A stretch of 35,452 nucleotides of DNA, taken from the NCBI GenBank assembly GCA_017306865.1, contig JAFKHH010000017.1, forward strand, positions 1 to 35,452. Reading direction: 5' to 3'. This DNA is from Filimonas sp. Its GTDB lineage: Bacteria > Bacteroidota > Bacteroidia > Chitinophagales > Chitinophagaceae. This document shows, piece after piece, positions 16,741 through 26,100 of this stretch. The translations under genes and the position numbers were made by a program. Under the pieces are notes generated by a model, which had not been told where the DNA came from, ran no database searches, and saw nothing but the letters and a program-made list of their open reading frames with translations. Position 1 is the first letter of the stretch. The number at the start of each line of letters is the position of its first letter.

Positions 16741-19700
16741 TTAGAACTTGAATTTTAAGTTAGCGCCAATCGTTCTTGTAGTTGGGTATGCGCCCACCTG
16801 GTAGCCTTGCAGATTACCGGAACTGATTCCTTCTTCAGGATCTGAGTAAGGCAGGTTTTTATGAATAATCCAAAGGTTTCTGCCAAATACAGAAATATCT
16901 ATTCCTTTAAATCCTTTTAGCTTACTCATTACTTTGTCTGGTAAGGAATAGGTGAGTGTCAAGTCTCGAAGCTTTACATAGCTGGCATCATACACGAATG
17001 CTGCTGCGGGGTTTCTCGAATACCCATAAGCGCCGAATGAAGAACTGATGTCTACACGTTTCGTATTCGGCTTACCGTCTGCTGTTACACCCTGGAAGAT
17101 AATGCCACCGCCATTTGCTATTGTGTTTCTCACCGGGTTGCCAAGATCATTCAGGCCCGCAGTTTCTTCATACAAACCTGTAGCAAGACCATAGTATGTG
17201 TCCAGCGAGAACACGCTACCACCTTGCCTTATATCAACCAGGAAGCTTAGTGCAAGATTTTTATACCTTAATGTATTGTTGATCCCTCCTATCCAATCTG
17301 GGTTAATGTTGCCAATGATATCATTACTATTGCCAGATTTAAGATAATAACCATTTGCACCAACAGTTCTTTGTCCATTCGTATATACAAAACCCTCTCC
17401 GCGGATCGTACCATACGGCTCACCTAATGCAGCGTTCAGCGTAACACCTCCCTGGAATGAACCCAACTGGAAATTCTGAATGTCTTCGCCTAAGGAAACA
17501 ACTTTGTTTCTATTCCTTGTCCAGTTCAGGTTTATTGTCCAGGAGAAATCCCGTGTTTTAACAGGCGTGCCATATAGTGACACTTCTACGCCATGGTTAT
17601 CTATCTGGCCTACATTAATGTATTTGGCATCGTACCCTGTAGCTCTTGAGATGGGGGCTGGCACTACCTGGTCTGTAGTCTGGGAGTTATAATAGGTAAC
17701 ATCAAAACCCAACCTGTTTTTAAAGAACGCCATTTCAATACCGGCTTCAAAAGATTTTGTTCTTTCCGGTTTCAGGTTAGGATTATTTTTTACAACAGCC
17801 GTCGGATTCAATGCACTCACAGAGTTGTTACCTCCTACTGAGCTCATGCCTGTATTGCCAAAACTCGGATTGATGCTATAGTAATCATACAATGCCTGCG
17901 GGTCTGCACTATTACCCACTTCTGCATAGTTCACCCTTGCTTTACCATAAGAAAGCCAAGGCGTTTTTTCTATCAATTTAGAAAACACAAAACCTAAAGA
18001 AGTAGATGGATAGAAATAAGCATTATTGTTTACAGGCAGTGTAGAAGACTTATCCCTCCTACCTGCGAGATCTAAAAACAGGAGGTCTTTATATCCTAAT
18101 GTGGCGCTTGCAAACAAACCATCTACACCTACTTCATACACATTCTCAATTGGTGCAACCATCGGGTTCTTTGTATTGGAGAGTGCATAGATATCAGGTA
18201 CAGATAAACCTCCGTTAGTGGAGGCCAGCATAGAGCTGACACTTGTTCTTCGCATATTTAAACCCACCGTAGCTTTCAGGTTCAGATCTTTGTTCAGGTC
18301 TTTGTTCATATTAGCAAGCAGGTCATAGTTATATTCGCGGAACGACCTGGTGTACTTACCATAGTATGGTACTTCCAGGCTACCTACTGCTATACGCTCT
18401 TCCTGCAACTCATCATAAGAGTCCAGGCTTACACGTCCCATTACATCTAACCAATTGTTGATCTTATAGGTAAGATTTACATTGCCAAAATACCGGGAAC
18501 GCCCATCCGTTTCATAATTTTTATAACGTACCCAATATGGATTGTTCCAATAGGCAGGCACAACACCATTCACCGGGTCAGATGGGTCTGCCAGGTTCCA
18601 TGTAACGTTCTTACCTGTTCTGTTATACGCCGCTGCCAGCTCTTTTACATCCACATTTGTTTCCCACCATTCTCTGAAGTTTGTCATCAGGTTAGTAGAG
18701 TGGTCACCGCTATAACCAGTACCATATCTGCCAAGACCGGATATTTTAGAAAAGTTGATATTGCCACCGGCAATAAGCTTATCCGTAATATTATAAGTAG
18801 CACCAAAGTTTACCAGGTCTTTCCTGATCTCACTGTTTGGCAAAATGCCTTTCTCATCAGATCTTGTATAACCTAACTTGAATGTTCCTTTATCACCACC
18901 ACCATCAATATAAACGCTCACATTGTTAGACGTTGGTTTTACAAAGAATGCTGAAGGATCATTTGCTGCGGCAACCCATGGTGTAGCTTTACCATAGTAA
19001 GGTGAAGAAGGATCAAAAGCGTTCCACTGATACACCATTAAGGATGGATCAAACTTGTACCCCCACGAAGCATCTTCTGTCGTTGGTGTAACCAGGTCAG
19101 GAATGCCATCCCCATTTACATCTATATTAAAGAACCAACCTTTAGGATCTACTTGTGTATCATAATATCGTCCATAGCCTGCACCATAACTATGCTGATA
19201 TTTAGCAAAAGTGGATTTATCTATTGCACCCCAGGTCATACCAGTATTTACTGTAATGCCCAATGCACCTTTCTTCCCTTTTTTAGTTGTGATCATTACC
19301 ACACCATTCGCCGCCCTTGAGCCATACAATGCAGATGCTGCAGCACCTTTCAGCACGTTGATGGATTCAATATCATCCGGATTAATATCGGATGCCGCAT
19401 TACCATAGTCATAACCGCCGCGCCCGCGTGTCTGGTCTGAGGTATTGGTATTACTGTTGTCTACCGGTACGCCGTCTACTACAAATAAAGCCTGGTTGTT
19501 GCCCACCAGTGATTTGCTACCGCGGATCACCACGTTGGTAGAACCACCAAGTGTATTGTTTTGCCGGATCTCTAAACCAGACACTTTACCTGACATGCCG
19601 CCAATGAAGCTTGCGCTTCGTGTTTTACTCACTTCATCCCCATTTACAGTTTGCGCAGCATAGGGTAATGAGTTTCTTGTACGCTTAATGCCAAGCGCTG

Positions 19701-20016
19701 TTACCACTACCTCGTCAATAACAGCAGTCTGACGGTCTAGTCTAATGTTTATGATAGCCTGCTCTGCTACCTTAACTTCTTTTGCGCCAAAATTGGTTGC
19801 AGAAAATACAAGTACATCAGTGGGCTTTGCACTGATCTTGAAATAACCTTGTGCATCGGTTACGGTTCCTGAAGATGAACCTTTGATTTGAATAGATGCT
19901 CCATCAATAGGGGTTCCGTTTTCATCGGAGACCTTGCCTGAAACGGAGCGGTTTTGCCCGGTAGCTGTAATAATACACATTAGCAGCCCGGAGAACAACG
20001 CTACGAGTTTTCTCAT
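16741..20016 (-). CDS. SusC/RagA TonB-dependent transporter, locus 3
   Basis: This is the longest transporter here, at 1091 aa. A signal peptide (MRKLVALFSGLLMCIITATG) precedes a carboxypeptidase-regulatory-like domain at about 22-98, DEVVVTALG at 101-109, and the plug with INVLKGAAASALYGSRAANGV near 219-239. The barrel ends ANLKFKF. Unlike SusC2, it carries DVNGDGIPD at residues 299-307 in the first part of the barrel, matching the DxNxDGxxD calcium-binding loop of EF-hand/dockerin type. The barrel is a paralogue of SusC2, but the leader, signal peptide and first codons resemble SusC4. It is co-transcribed with SusD3. Confidence 0.95.
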   Translation of the reverse strand: MRKLVALFSGLLMCIITATGQNRSVSGKVSDENGTPIDGASIQIKGSSSGTVTDAQGYFKISAKPTDVLVFSATNFGAKEVKVAEQAIINIRLDRQTAVIDEVVVTALGIKRTRNSLPYAAQTVNGDEVSKTRSASFIGGMSGKVSGLEIRQNNTLGGSTNVVIRGSKSLVGNNQALFVVDGVPVDNSNTNTSDQTRGRGGYDYGNAASDINPDDIESINVLKGAAASALYGSRAANGVVMITTKKGKKGALGITVNTGMTWGAIDKSTFAKYQHSYGAGYGRYYDTQVDPKGWFFNIDVNGDGIPDLVTPTTEDASWGYKFDPSLMVYQWNAFDPSSPYYGKATPWVAAANDPSAFFVKPTSNNVSVYIDGGGDKGTFKLGYTRSDEKGILPNSEIRKDLVNFGATYNITDKLIAGGNINFSKISGLGRYGTGYSGDHSTNLMTNFREWWETNVDVKELAAAYNRTGKNVTWNLADPSDPVNGVVPAYWNNPYWVRYKNYETDGRSRYFGNVNLTYKINNWLDVMGRVSLDSYDELQEERIAVGSLEVPYYGKYTRSFREYNYDLLANMNKDLNKDLNLKATVGLNMRRTSVSSMLASTNGGLSVPDIYALSNTKNPMVAPIENVYEVGVDGLFASATLGYKDLLFLDLAGRRDKSSTLPVNNNAYFYPSTSLGFVFSKLIEKTPWLSYGKARVNYAEVGNSADPQALYDYYSINPSFGNTGMSSVGGNNSVSALNPTAVVKNNPNLKPERTKSFEAGIEMAFFKNRLGFDVTYYNSQTTDQVVPAPISRATGYDAKYINVGQIDNHGVEVSLYGTPVKTRDFSWTINLNWTRNRNKVVSLGEDIQNFQLGSFQGGVTLNAALGEPYGTIRGEGFVYTNGQRTVGANGYYLKSGNSNDIIGNINPDWIGGINNTLRYKNLALSFLVDIRQGGSVFSLDTYYGLATGLYEETAGLNDLGNPVRNTIANGGGIIFQGVTADGKPNTKRVDISSSFGAYGYSRNPAAAFVYDASYVKLRDLTLTYSLPDKVMSKLKGFKGIDISVFGRNLWIIHKNLPYSDPEEGISSGNLQGYQVGAYPTTRTIGANLKFKF

Positions 20017-20383
20017 GTTACTTTAGGTTTAATAAATAAAATGCCTTCTGGTTTATTCGAAACCAGGTTAACAATGGTCAGAAGGATAGATTGAGCGCAT
20101 ACATGGGAGATGTGCGCAACATGAGAACACTTGTATTGCTACAGAAATGTTCCGGACATTTAAATAGTTTGGAGAACAACCGGGAGGCGCTCTCCTATTT
20201 CTTCTATAGGGCGGAAAATGCAGACACGGAATTTCTAAACGAAATCAGTTTTCAATGTAGTACAGATAAGCGGTCATTGAAGAGATAGAAAAAAGCAGTT
20301 ATACCATCTTAAAAATAACCTGTAAGCGTTGGTAAATATAGATTAAACCTTTATACGTCAAAATTTAATTTTCTATCCCCCGA
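20017..20383. other. Intergenic region upstream of susC3
   Basis: No gene is supported here; a 65-codon open frame at 20091-20288 has no recognisable features. Near susC3, positions 20026-20047 resemble 26363-26381 upstream of susC4 (core AATAAATAAAA). Two competing hairpins follow: a perfect 7-bp stem CTGGTTT/AAACCAG (20048-20054 with 20060-20066), and CCTTCTG (20044-20050) with CAGAAGG (20079-20085). They share bases, so only one can form at a time. The rest shows nothing I recognise. Confidence 0.45.
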
Positions 20384-20425
20384 ATAAATAAAAGAGGATC
20401 GCAATTGCGATCCTCTTTTATTTAT
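20384..20425 (-). terminator. 42-base perfect palindrome ending SusC/D locus 4
   Basis: Positions 20384-20404 are the exact reverse complement of 20405-20425, including the A+T flanks, with no unpaired loop bases in the DNA form. As RNA it gives a GAGGATCGC stem ending in a T-rich arm on both strands. It lies 17 bases after the last gene of locus 4 and is best read as a strong terminator. Confidence 0.85.
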
Positions 20426-20442
20426 CATCCATTGTTTATTGA

Positions 20443-20928
20443 TCAATGATCATCTGCAGGCCAGTTGGTCCTTGCAGTACCGGAATAAATGTATTTGGTA
20501 GTAGGATCATCACTAAACACTGCTTCCAGGTAAATGCTATCTACAACAATACCTGTTGTAGACTTACCTGCTTTAGGTAAAATTTTACCATTGGTAATTT
20601 TCACTGTTGCAGGAAATGCAGGTGTACCTACATAATATTGATTAGCGCTGGTTGCTGTTTCAAATGTATTACCAGTCCAGTGAGCCAATACCTTGAAACC
20701 ATACCCGTTTTTCAGGTCATCTACCCAAATAGAGTCTGCCTTGTTGGCGGAATTGTAAGTGGATATTTTAACCGGGTGGCCTATCAGGTCCTGTCCACCG
20801 GAAGAAAACGTAGCCCACCATTCATTTGCTATACCGGATACAGGAGTAGTGCCTGGGTCGAAGTCTTTCTTACACGCACTGAACATGATTGCGGTAGCTG
20901 CTATAGTTATTAAAAATATTTTTTTCAT
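20443..20928 (-). CDS. Lipid_bd-like (BT2261-type) surface lipoprotein
   Basis: This is a 161-aa lipoprotein with lipobox IMFSAC (Cys19) and mature CKKDFDPG. It contains NEWWATF early, a beta-rich middle (VKISTYNSANKADSIWVDDLKNG) and a C-terminal segment ATVKITNGKILPKAG, then DSIYLEAVFSDDP. This resembles the Lipid_bd family (lipid-binding putative hydrolase) found as the last gene of SusC/D peptide-import loci such as Bacteroides BT2261. I know of no demonstrated catalytic activity. It follows the DUF5011-like gene by 33 bases and closes the four-gene operon of locus 4. It is probably an accessory subunit on the outside of the transporter. Confidence 0.8.
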   Translation of the reverse strand: MKKIFLITIAATAIMFSACKKDFDPGTTPVSGIANEWWATFSSGGQDLIGHPVKISTYNSANKADSIWVDDLKNGYGFKVLAHWTGNTFETATSANQYYVGTPAFPATVKITNGKILPKAGKSTTGIVVDSIYLEAVFSDDPTTKYIYSGTARTNWPADDH

Positions 20929-20961
20929 CGTTGAACTTTTAAAGTAATTGAATAGTGTCTG

Positions 20962-21609
20962 CTACTGTTTTTGCCAGTTTCTTTTAACATTCACAAGCCC
21001 TTGCTCAGGTATTGTAACGGTGTACGTTAATGCTCCTGTAGGACTAAGTGTACCTGTGCCAGACAGTGTTCCATATGCTGTAGCCTGTGAAGGCATAGTG
21101 ATGTTTGCACCATCTACACAGATAAACAGGCAAGGAATAGTAGTAGCGCCACTCCAGCAGTTTGTTGTAGAATAAAAGCCCGGCGCCAGTTTGCTTATAG
21201 TAGATGGGTTTCCGCCCGTTGCTACATATATGTAGGTACCGGAGAGGTCCACACCTGGTTGTTCAGCAGAAGGCAATACAGCTACCGTTCTTGTCTGTGA
21301 TGCAGAAAAACCATCAGAGTTTACAGCCGTATAAGTAAGGATGTACATGCCTGCAACTGCAGTATTTACCGAACCGGTAACCGTTACTGTCAACGGCTGC
21401 CCTTTTGCTGTTGCTGTAGCACCAGGATCAGTAAATGTGCCACCCTTTACTACAGACATATATTGATCCCCTTTAAGTGTGATGGTAGCGTAGTAAGTAA
21501 TATGCGATATACCTACCTGGGAGTCGGTCTGTACTACATCGTCCTTTTTACAGGAGGCAAAAAAGCCCAGGAGTAACACAAGTGTATAGAAGATGATATT
21601 CTTTTTCAT
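20962..21609 (-). CDS. DUF5011/DUF5012-like Ig-fold surface lipoprotein
   Basis: This is a 215-aa lipoprotein (lipobox FFASC, Cys20, mature CKKDDVVQTDS). Residues about 44-124 form an Ig-like DUF5011-type domain, recognisable from GGTFTDPGATATAKG, then VTGSVNTAVAGMYILTYTAV and the closing SQTRTVAVLP. The C-terminal part (about 125-215, starting VDLSGTYIYVATGG) is a separate beta-rich domain containing two Cys residues in TTIPCLFICVDG. In Bacteroides, BT2262 has this layout and sits beside the BT2263-2264 SusD/SusC peptide importer. The gene lies 21 bases after susD4 and before the Lipid_bd-like gene, so it is an accessory surface subunit by context. Confidence 0.83.
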   Translation of the reverse strand: MKKNIIFYTLVLLLGFFASCKKDDVVQTDSQVGISHITYYATITLKGDQYMSVVKGGTFTDPGATATAKGQPLTVTVTGSVNTAVAGMYILTYTAVNSDGFSASQTRTVAVLPSAEQPGVDLSGTYIYVATGGNPSTISKLAPGFYSTTNCWSGATTIPCLFICVDGANITMPSQATAYGTLSGTGTLSPTGALTYTVTIPEQGLVNVKRNWQKQ

Positions 21610-21630
21610 ATAAAAAGTTTAATGTGGTTT

Positions 21631-23118
21631 TTATTTACTCCACCACACAGGTGTTGTAATTGGAACTAAAGCCGGTGCGTTTGAGTTTGTAGAAACTTCA
21701 TTATTCGGATACACGAGGCGTTTCGGAAACTTACCTGTGCCTATAACGTTATTCGGCGTTGAAACGATCTGGCCAGGCACATACGCTATGTTATCGGAAT
21801 AAACCGGGCTTGATCTTGGATAGCCTGTACGGTTACGTTCGAAGAAAGCTTCAATACCGTGACAGCCTGATACACAAGATGCCCATTTCTGCACTATGAT
21901 CGCTTCTATTTTTTGCTCATCTGTTCCTGCAGTAGGAAACGCATAAGCGCCACCTGTAGCAATAAACGGAGCAGCATTAAGACCTCCTGCGTCAGTAAAT
22001 GCAGCAGTAACACCACCGTTATATAATGCCTGGGCCCCTGCGCTGGCATAATATCTAACACGCGCTTCTGCCTGCAGAAAATTAGATTCAGCACCTGAGA
22101 TAAATACGACAGGGTCAACTGCACTTTGTTTGAATACCGCTGCACTACCACTACCTGCTGCATCACCCTGGTTGTTAGCTACAGGATTAGCAGAGCCAAA
22201 GAAAGTAGTAATACGCGGGTCACCATTGCTTTGCAGCCAGGTAACAAAAGTCCTGCTCGCCCTCAGGTTATCAGGCGTATTTAGCTGGCGAACGTTTTGC
22301 TCATACATTGGGTTGTCTTTACCCGGCGCATCTGTAAAGTTGGTTACAGCCGCAGTCGTAGTAAGGAAGGCAACACCGTTTGTGTACATTTTCTGAATGC
22401 CCGCCTGTGCCACATCATTATGCACATTGGTCATTCTCAGGTACAGCTTCAACTTCAGTGTATTGGCAAATGCTTTCCATTGTGTTATATCTCCTTTAAA
22501 CACCAGGTCTGCACCAGCGTTGTCTGAGCCTGCAAGTTTTGTATTTGTAGAAGCAGTGAAATCTTTATTCAAAGCTGTATCAATACTGGAAATCAGGCTT
22601 TGATAAATAGTATAACCATCATCAAACTTAGGATTCAGATTATTCGCACCCTGTAGCGCTTCGCTGTATGGGATCTTGTCATATAAGTCTACCAGCACTT
22701 GTGCTGTATATGCCTTCATAACCGTACCCATCAGGAAGAAATTCCAGTCTTTAGAAGCTTGTGCTTTATCTATTACAGCCTGGAAGTTTTTCAGCCCATT
22801 GGTATATAACAGTGAATACTGGTTATTCAGATCACTGGTTTTTACGTTGTAATTGTCAATATAGATGTACTGGTTGGCAATGGCAGACTGCGTATAATAT
22901 TCAGACCAGATACCACCTACTATTGCCAGGTCAGCACCCGTTGAGGCCATAGTACCGATAACCGCTGCCGGGAATAATAGTACCGGGGTACCCTGGTCCA
23001 GGCTTGGATTATTAGGCGAGTAATTTATATCCAATTGTTTTTTACAGCTCGCAACAGTTCCCAGCAACGCAAGGACTGCTAAACCTGTAAAAAATCTTTT
23101 TATCGTATTGAGTTGCAT
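21631..23118 (-). CDS. SusD-like surface lipoprotein, locus 4
   Basis: This 495-aa protein is the capture lid of the locus 4 importer. The lipobox is GTVASC (Cys25), and mature CKKQLDINYSPNNPSL matches the SusD-like_2 group. Helical repeats contain VLVDLYDKIPYSEALQGANNLNPKFDDG in two overlapping segments shared with SusD1. The late motif GIEAFFERNRTGYPRS is the classic SusD C-terminal signature, unlike the IRRL form in SusD2 and SusD3. It follows susC4 by 19 bases and precedes two more lipoproteins. The composition of the locus suggests peptide binding, by analogy with Bacteroides BT2263; this is inference. Confidence 0.93.
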   Translation of the reverse strand: MQLNTIKRFFTGLAVLALLGTVASCKKQLDINYSPNNPSLDQGTPVLLFPAAVIGTMASTGADLAIVGGIWSEYYTQSAIANQYIYIDNYNVKTSDLNNQYSLLYTNGLKNFQAVIDKAQASKDWNFFLMGTVMKAYTAQVLVDLYDKIPYSEALQGANNLNPKFDDGYTIYQSLISSIDTALNKDFTASTNTKLAGSDNAGADLVFKGDITQWKAFANTLKLKLYLRMTNVHNDVAQAGIQKMYTNGVAFLTTTAAVTNFTDAPGKDNPMYEQNVRQLNTPDNLRASRTFVTWLQSNGDPRITTFFGSANPVANNQGDAAGSGSAAVFKQSAVDPVVFISGAESNFLQAEARVRYYASAGAQALYNGGVTAAFTDAGGLNAAPFIATGGAYAFPTAGTDEQKIEAIIVQKWASCVSGCHGIEAFFERNRTGYPRSSPVYSDNIAYVPGQIVSTPNNVIGTGKFPKRLVYPNNEVSTNSNAPALVPITTPVWWSK

Positions 23119-23137
23119 AATTTAATATTTAGTCATT

Positions 23138-26100
23138 TTAGAAACTAGCTCTTAACATAACACCGAATTGCATAGACAATGGCGCTGTTCTGAATTCACC
23201 AAACTCACTGCCTACGTCGTTACCCAGGTTGCTTGCTTCCGGATCTATGTATATGTTAGATTTCGGAGTCCACAACAGGATGTTACGTCCATATACAGAC
23301 AGAGACAAGTTAGATGATTTGATCTTGGAAGCCCATGCCTGTGGCAACCTGTAAGACAGTGTTACATCTCTCAGTTTCAGGAATGATTTATCAATGATCC
23401 TTTGCTCATAGGATGTACCTAAGTTGGTAGTTGGATACCAGTACTTGTAAAAGTTATTCGCATCAATAGCGGTTGTATTAGGAACGTAAATTGTTTTACC
23501 CGCTCCGTCTACACCTGCTGCCTGCACAGAGTTTGGAACGATGAATGGTTTACGGTCGTTATACAAAGTTGCTTTACTGTTACCTACAAACAATAACAGG
23601 TCAGAAGTACCGCTATACATTACACCACCATATCTGAAATCAAGAGAGAAGTTCAAAGTGAAATTCTTGTAAGAGAAAGTATTCACCATGCCCATCATGT
23701 AATCATACTGTGTATTGCCATAATCGCCTTTTTGATCAGCGGCTAAAGGAATACCATTTGTACCCACTACAATTTTTCCATCCGGTGTTCTCTGTGGAAC
23801 CGGTGCATACATCTCACCTACCGGCTGACCAGGTACGGCACGGATCTCTGCATCATACGCTGATTGTATAATCGTATTCTTCGGACCGCCAGCCAGGTTT
23901 TCAACACGGCTATTGTTCTTACTAAACGTGTATACAAATGACCAATTGAAGTTTTTAGATACAACTGGTTTAGCATCCACAGCCAGCTCAATACCTTTAT
24001 TGCTAACCAGGCCCAGGTTCTGAACCAATGTGGTATAACCTGTAGATGGTGCAATAGGCACTGAAAGGATCTGTCCGTCAGTACGCTTATCATAATAAGT
24101 TGCATCTATACCCAACCTGTTTTTGAAGAACCTGATCTCCGTACCAAATTCAAACTCTTTGGTAAATACCGGGTGCAGGTTCAGGTTTGCTAACTGGTTA
24201 GATATTCTGAATGCAGATACACCATTCAATGGCGCTGTGATAGAGCCGAAAGGTAATGTTGCAGTACCTGCAACCAGTACAGGATTTGTCAGGTACGCCG
24301 TTGCCGCATCAGAACCTGTTTTACCGTAACCTGCTCTGAATTTCAAATAAGAAATCGGCGTAGACGCCAGGTTAAACGTTTGTGATGCTACCCATGAAAT
24401 GTTTCCACCTGGGTAGAAGAAAGAGTTATTGTTCTGAGGCAATGTAGAAGACCAGTCATTCCTGATGTTACCACTTAAGAACACTTGGTTTTTCCAGCCC
24501 AGGTTTGCCTGTGCATATAGACCTACTTTCCTGATAAGAGAAGTTGCATCTGTTGTTACAGGAGGAATGCTACTGTTCGACAGGTTGAAGAAACCAGGGA
24601 TAGTCAGGTTAGTGATCTGTGCAGATTCATTTCTTGTAGAGATTTGGTAATAGTTTGCACCACCAATCACTTCCAGATTCCAATCTTTATTCAGATCCTT
24701 TGTGTACTTGGCTATCAGGTCCATGTTGATCAGACCATCATAAGTTGAAGTCTGCGTTACAGATCCAACGTCTTTAACTCGTGAAGCGCCTTCCGGGTTA
24801 GTTGGTTGAGGCCCGTTCCATGTACCTGGCTGAGGAGCATTTGGTTGTTTATAACCAAATGTTCTTGCATTGGTAAAGTCTCCGCCTAACCTGTATTGCA
24901 TACTGAAGTTTGGTGTAAACTTATAAGTCAGGTCAAGGTTACCGAAGAACCTGTCCAGGTTTTGTTTATTATTATTCTCATACAGCGGATAGTATGGATT
25001 CTCAGAATAAGGCGAGAAGAAGTTATCTACATTGAAGAACTTATTCTTATACGCTGCAAAATCAGAGATAGGTATATCTACCGGTATTTGTAATAATGAT
25101 TCGAATATAGAACCACCGTCACTGGCACCCTGTCCGGTATATGGTGCATTCATCATCCTGTTGATATAGTTGAACGAAGTGTTCAACGTAAAATTCTTAA
25201 ACGTACTGTTTGTTCTCAACGCAAATGTGTGACGCTCCAGGTAATCCGCTTTAGAAGGGATTACGCCATCGCTAAACACATTACCATAAGAGAAATAAAA
25301 CCTGTTTGTCTCATTACCGCCAGAGAATGCAATTGTATTATTCAGCTCTGTACCGGTAGTATAAAAATTACGGATGTTATTTTTTATAAAAGAGAAAGGT
25401 TTTACCAACTGAGAGTTATCTACGATAGAGCCCCATGGTCTCATGCTGCCATCTAAACGAGGGCCCCAGCTACCATTTTCAGACAGGATAAATTCACCAC
25501 CCCAGCCCTGGCCAAACTGGTCCTGCATTTCAGGTAGTTTGCCCACTTTGCTAAAGTTGTAAGATCCTGTGTAATCTACTTTTATAGAACCGCTCTTACC
25601 GCGTTTTGTTGTGATCATCACCGCACCATTCTTTGCAAGCGAACCGTACAAAGAAGCGGCAGCAGTACCCTTCAGTATGCTGATGCTTTCAATATCATTC
25701 GGGTTAATGTTGGTCATACCATTACCGAAGTCAGCACCACTGGTACCTGTTGTATTGTTGGCGTTTGTACCATCACTTAGCGGCACACCGTCTATCACAT
25801 ACAATGGCTGGTTATTACCACCAAGGTCACCATAGCCTCTCAATACAACTTTAGTAGAAGCACCCGGGCCACCTACATTGGAAATGTTTGCGCCGGCAAC
25901 TTTACCAGCCAAACCATCCAGCAGACCTACAGGAGCATTTCTCGTGAGTTGCTCGGAACTAACTGTGGCAGTAGCATAACCTACTTTGTTCTTGCTTCGG
26001 GTCTGGCCCAACGCAGTTACAACTACTTCGTCGATAACGTTAGATTGATTGTCCAGTACAACTGTAACTGTTGTCTGGTTTGTAACTTTCACTTCTTTCG

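Noticed and set aside
20091..20288. 65-codon open frame upstream of susC3
   Set aside because: No domain, no signal and no clear promoter; it lies antisense in the leader region and looks like chance.
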